Shown here: piece by piece, positions 61,079 through 64,000 of the stretch
Position numbering within the stretch: the first letter of the stretch is position 1
How the letters are laid out: each line of letters starts with the position of its first letter
Origin: Varroa destructor
Taxonomy: Eukaryota; Arthropoda; Arachnida; Mesostigmata; Varroidae
Assembly (NCBI RefSeq): GCF_002443255.2
Contig: NW_019211454.1
Span: 4,435,858-4,499,857, forward strand
Reading direction: 5' to 3'
Length of the DNA stretch: 64,000 bases
Program-made: the position numbers and the translations under genes
Notes under the pieces: model-generated
Told to the model about the DNA's origin: nothing
Database searches by the model: none
Seen by the model: only the letters and a program-made list of their open reading frames with translations

Positions 61079-63780
61079 GAAGACACTAATGTGTGACCAG
61101 ATAAGCAGACAAGGCTTCCAAAATTCAGTCATAGTCGTTTATTAAAAGAGATATTTTTGATCGACTACGATACTGGGTTTGGCAATATAAAGCTATAATA
61201 CCTTGTATCAGATGCATTCGAATTCTCTATCACGGCTATGTAAGTAATAGCGTATTCCTAAAGAGCGCAAATTCTTATCAACCACCTATATATATATATA
61301 TACATATAAATAACAACTAAACTGAAATTCAGCAGAACAGATCTGCGTCTGATCCTTTAAGCTATTTCAATTTCACAAAAGAAATCTATTGAAATGTGCA
61401 AGTCGATGTTGCCAGGCATAGTTCAGACGAGTCTTTTTCAGTATTAACCAATTCAGTCATCATCGCTTTTACGGTTACCCACGCACACACACGCAAAATG
61501 ATGATTATTTGTATAGCGAACTTGGGCTCGTCGAGGCAATAGACGACAGCATGGCAACTTCGTGATTTATCTGCAACTTATTTAATGGCACGAGCCGTTG
61601 TTTCAGTTCTTTAGATTCGATTTGTTCCAGCAAAACTTCCTGTTTATCATAAGCATGCTGTCCTGCACTCAGCGTTAGCCTACAGCTACTCCTAATCGTA
61701 TTTCTTTTTTTCTTTTTTTTTTTTTTTTAGTTAGAACTTTCTGCCAATCCAAAAGAAAGTTTTTGTCGATTTTCACCACGAATGATGACTACTGCCTCGA
61801 TTGCTATTCCAATTATTACCATAAACCGCTATTTAATGGCGTTTGAGCCGAGCTGAAGACAATCTGTATCGAAATTATATGGCCGGGCAAGTGGGATTAG
61901 TCATTCTTACAACAGCACACATGAGGTATTTATTATACATGTAGAGGTACCATTGGGCACGGATTCATAAAGAAATGGCCAAATTACGTTCTCTCTCTTG
62001 TATCGTGTAGCTACTCCCGTGTTATTGCCAAAGGCTCGCTGACCGACTGTTGTGCTGAGTGTATTTACCTTTAGCTTTTTGCCAGATTTAGTTTTAGTAA
62101 AGAGCAGCATTAGCAGCTCGGAGAAGTCATCCCAGTGGCTGAGAAAGAGCAGTGCGAACGTTGAGGAATAATATCAAACTATGGTCATGTAATAGAAGAA
62201 GCCAGAATGCTGACAACGATGGAGATGATTACGTTTGCGACCCCTTCTAGTTCTCCGCGTTGAGTGAGGTAGAAAACGTCTAGCCAGCCGACAGGGTCCA
62301 TGCGCCACGGAGTCATGCGACGAATAGCTTTCTTCTGCGCGTTCTATATTTAAAAACGAAGTTGCCATAATATGCTTGCATCGCTTTCTACTTATAACCG
62401 CCGCTGCTACTACTGTGACCTGCCGTGTTAGTACGGCCTGTTTGGGCCGAAGTGCACTACGGCAGGCGGCGAAAAACACGAGTCGCTAGCGCCACTCGTG
62501 TTACGATTGTTTTAAGGAACATTTTCCTTCTCCATGTTCCCACACCTGTCGGTCGTGTGCCTATATGGTAGCAGTTCAACGAAGAAAACAACAATTGGTT
62601 TCTCCGTTCACATGCGTAGGTATGATGTAGATTTTGGAAACCCGGGTAAATTCTAGCTCGAATTTGCCCGCATTTAACCGTCAAAGAACCATCAAGAATA
62701 CGAAAGCAAAATCAACCAAGGCATCGATGGATAAAAAGAAATCTGATAGCAAGAATGATAGAAGTTGAAAACGTGTCTCTGTTTCTACAAATAGACAGAA
62801 GATCAAGCCGAAAGTTTTGCTTGTAGAAATAAGCGTTACGATTAGAAACGACACTATGGTGTGGCGAACAAGCATGTGGAGATTATAAGCCATGAAGCAG
62901 TGATTCAACATGCATTGCACGTATCAGTAAGATGAAAGTACCAAGTGAGAATCTTTACTATAACTTACCCTAATAAAGAATTAAACTGAGACCGACATCT
63001 ACTGTCCACGACTTATTGACTGAATAGAAATTTAACGAACGCCAAGTTGAGGTTCAAGCTAACAATAAGATAGATCGTTTCTGTTTATGTTTAAATCGTT
63101 CGTAAACTTCCTATTATAGATTGTTGAGAGATGATTAACTATCTTTTCGTATATATATATATATATATCAAAAATTATGTTATTATTACCATTTATTCAT
63201 AAATCTATCACCAATGTGACATTAATGTTTTCAAAAGAAACGTTCATATAAGCCATGTGCCACGAAGCGAAACTCTGACCAGAAACTTTTCCATCTGCTA
63301 GACACAGAGTGGCAGTACGTTTGAGAAGACCGCTGTTTCTATCGTTACCGTTACACTTATCGGCCTTTTTATTTTTTACGACTGTTTTTTCCTGTTCAGC
63401 CTTTGCTCCATTTCATCCTAATCATCACCTATTATTTCACGCAGATACGGTCTTATTGCGCTGTTTTTTAACATCCGATGTCGCATTTGTAGCGCTGAAA
63501 GCACGGCGTCTAGCCGGTCTTCACTACATGTGTACCTTCTTATGCGTCTTAATGAACTTGCTTCACCTTTTCCCGTTGAAGTCACCTCTCCTGCATGAAA
63601 ACCCGCACCTGCATGATTTGAAGAATCCACCAGCGCAAACGTGACTTTCGCTTTTCAAGACATCGTTTTTGCACTTCGGTTCCTATTTACCAAAATAATA
63701 TACTACCTATTGCGTTCTGCGTAGCTTTTCTCTTACTCGTACTAACTGCGAGGCGTTCTCTACAGCATTAGCATACAGGA

Positions 63781-63800
63781 ATATATATATATATATATAT
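63781..63800. repeat. (AT)10 microsatellite
   Basis: A perfect AT tract of 20 bases. Confidence 0.95.
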
Positions 63801-64000
63801 GTAGCGTCAGGTTTATATGGCATCACCCTTTAGCATCATTTTGGTCTTCCATTGTGCTCACTGAACGCGTCACCGTTTTGCGTTATAGTGGTCTATATAT
63901 AATAGTTCTAAATGGAGTATTACTAGTGCTGGTTTCAGTTGAAAGCATTGCGTCGCTCAAGTCGCCGGCGACGGTAGCGATTGGCGTCGACGGCGCCGCC

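Larger units (their letters stand above)
60316..64000. other. gene-free stretch to the window end
   Basis: No gene recognised. The stretch holds three AT microsatellites (61021-61075, about 63150-63168, 63781-63800), a T-rich tract at 61701-61728 ending in TAG, and a minus-strand G4 motif at 60879-60914. A 101-codon minus frame (62174-62479) is unidentified. The last 50 bases (from about 63950) are very CpG-rich and may begin an exon or promoter that continues beyond the window. Confidence 0.5.

Noticed and set aside
61701..61730. T-rich tract ending in TAG, considered as a splice acceptor
   Set aside because: The downstream frame is not coding-like, so it is better explained as a simple T-rich repeat.

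Overview
This is a stretch of arthropod nuclear genome. It is AT-rich (I estimate about 60% A+T), mostly non-coding, with eukaryotic split genes, many (AT)n microsatellites, decayed Tc1/mariner transposons and two 100-base N gaps. A repetitive KT-x-SY / AAPA cuticle-type protein, modest introns and abundant mariner debris fit a mite. A parasitiform mite of the Varroa/Tropilaelaps kind is my inference and is not proven by the sequence.

Only two genes can be defended in full, both on the minus strand. (1) A two-exon gene at 19160-20990 encodes a secreted, repeat-rich, cuticle-like protein of 478 residues. It has a signal peptide, a phase-0 intron with GT/AG borders, a TATA box with an initiator about 30 bases downstream, and an AATAAA signal about 35 bases after the stop. 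(2) A two-exon gene at 41786-43679 encodes a 110-residue homolog of bublin coiled-coil protein (BBLN, UPF0184/C9orf16 family). The two genes have no evident functional link.

Layout: 1-10.6 kb holds no recognised gene (a gap, a tRNA-like SINE remnant and an AT microsatellite). 10.6-11.1 kb holds a second tRNA-like remnant and a possible signal-peptide exon. 11-19 kb is a transposon graveyard: a Tc1/mariner pseudogene at 15.3-16.2 kb, a mellifera-type mariner pseudogene at 17.8-18.7 kb, and a G-quadruplex motif. 19.1-21.1 kb is the cuticle-like gene. 21.1-41.7 kb is intergenic with two weaker mariner relics, a GC-richer transposon-like block at 26.2-27.9 kb and the second gap. 41.8-43.7 kb is the bublin gene. 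45.6-46.3 kb is an unusual AT-rich block with a long hairpin and two overlapping convergent reading frames unlike the host genes. 48.4-50.3 kb is a CpG- and CAG/CAA-rich block that looks like promoter, 5' leader or first exon of a regulatory gene. 50.3-64 kb is intergenic with a Tc1 fragment, two hairpins, several G-quadruplex motifs and a few candidate exons, the best at 60181-60315. The last 50 bases are very CpG-rich and may open another gene.

I found no rRNA, intact tRNA, CRISPR array or prokaryotic operon. Exon calls beyond the two genes are tentative and would need RNA-seq.
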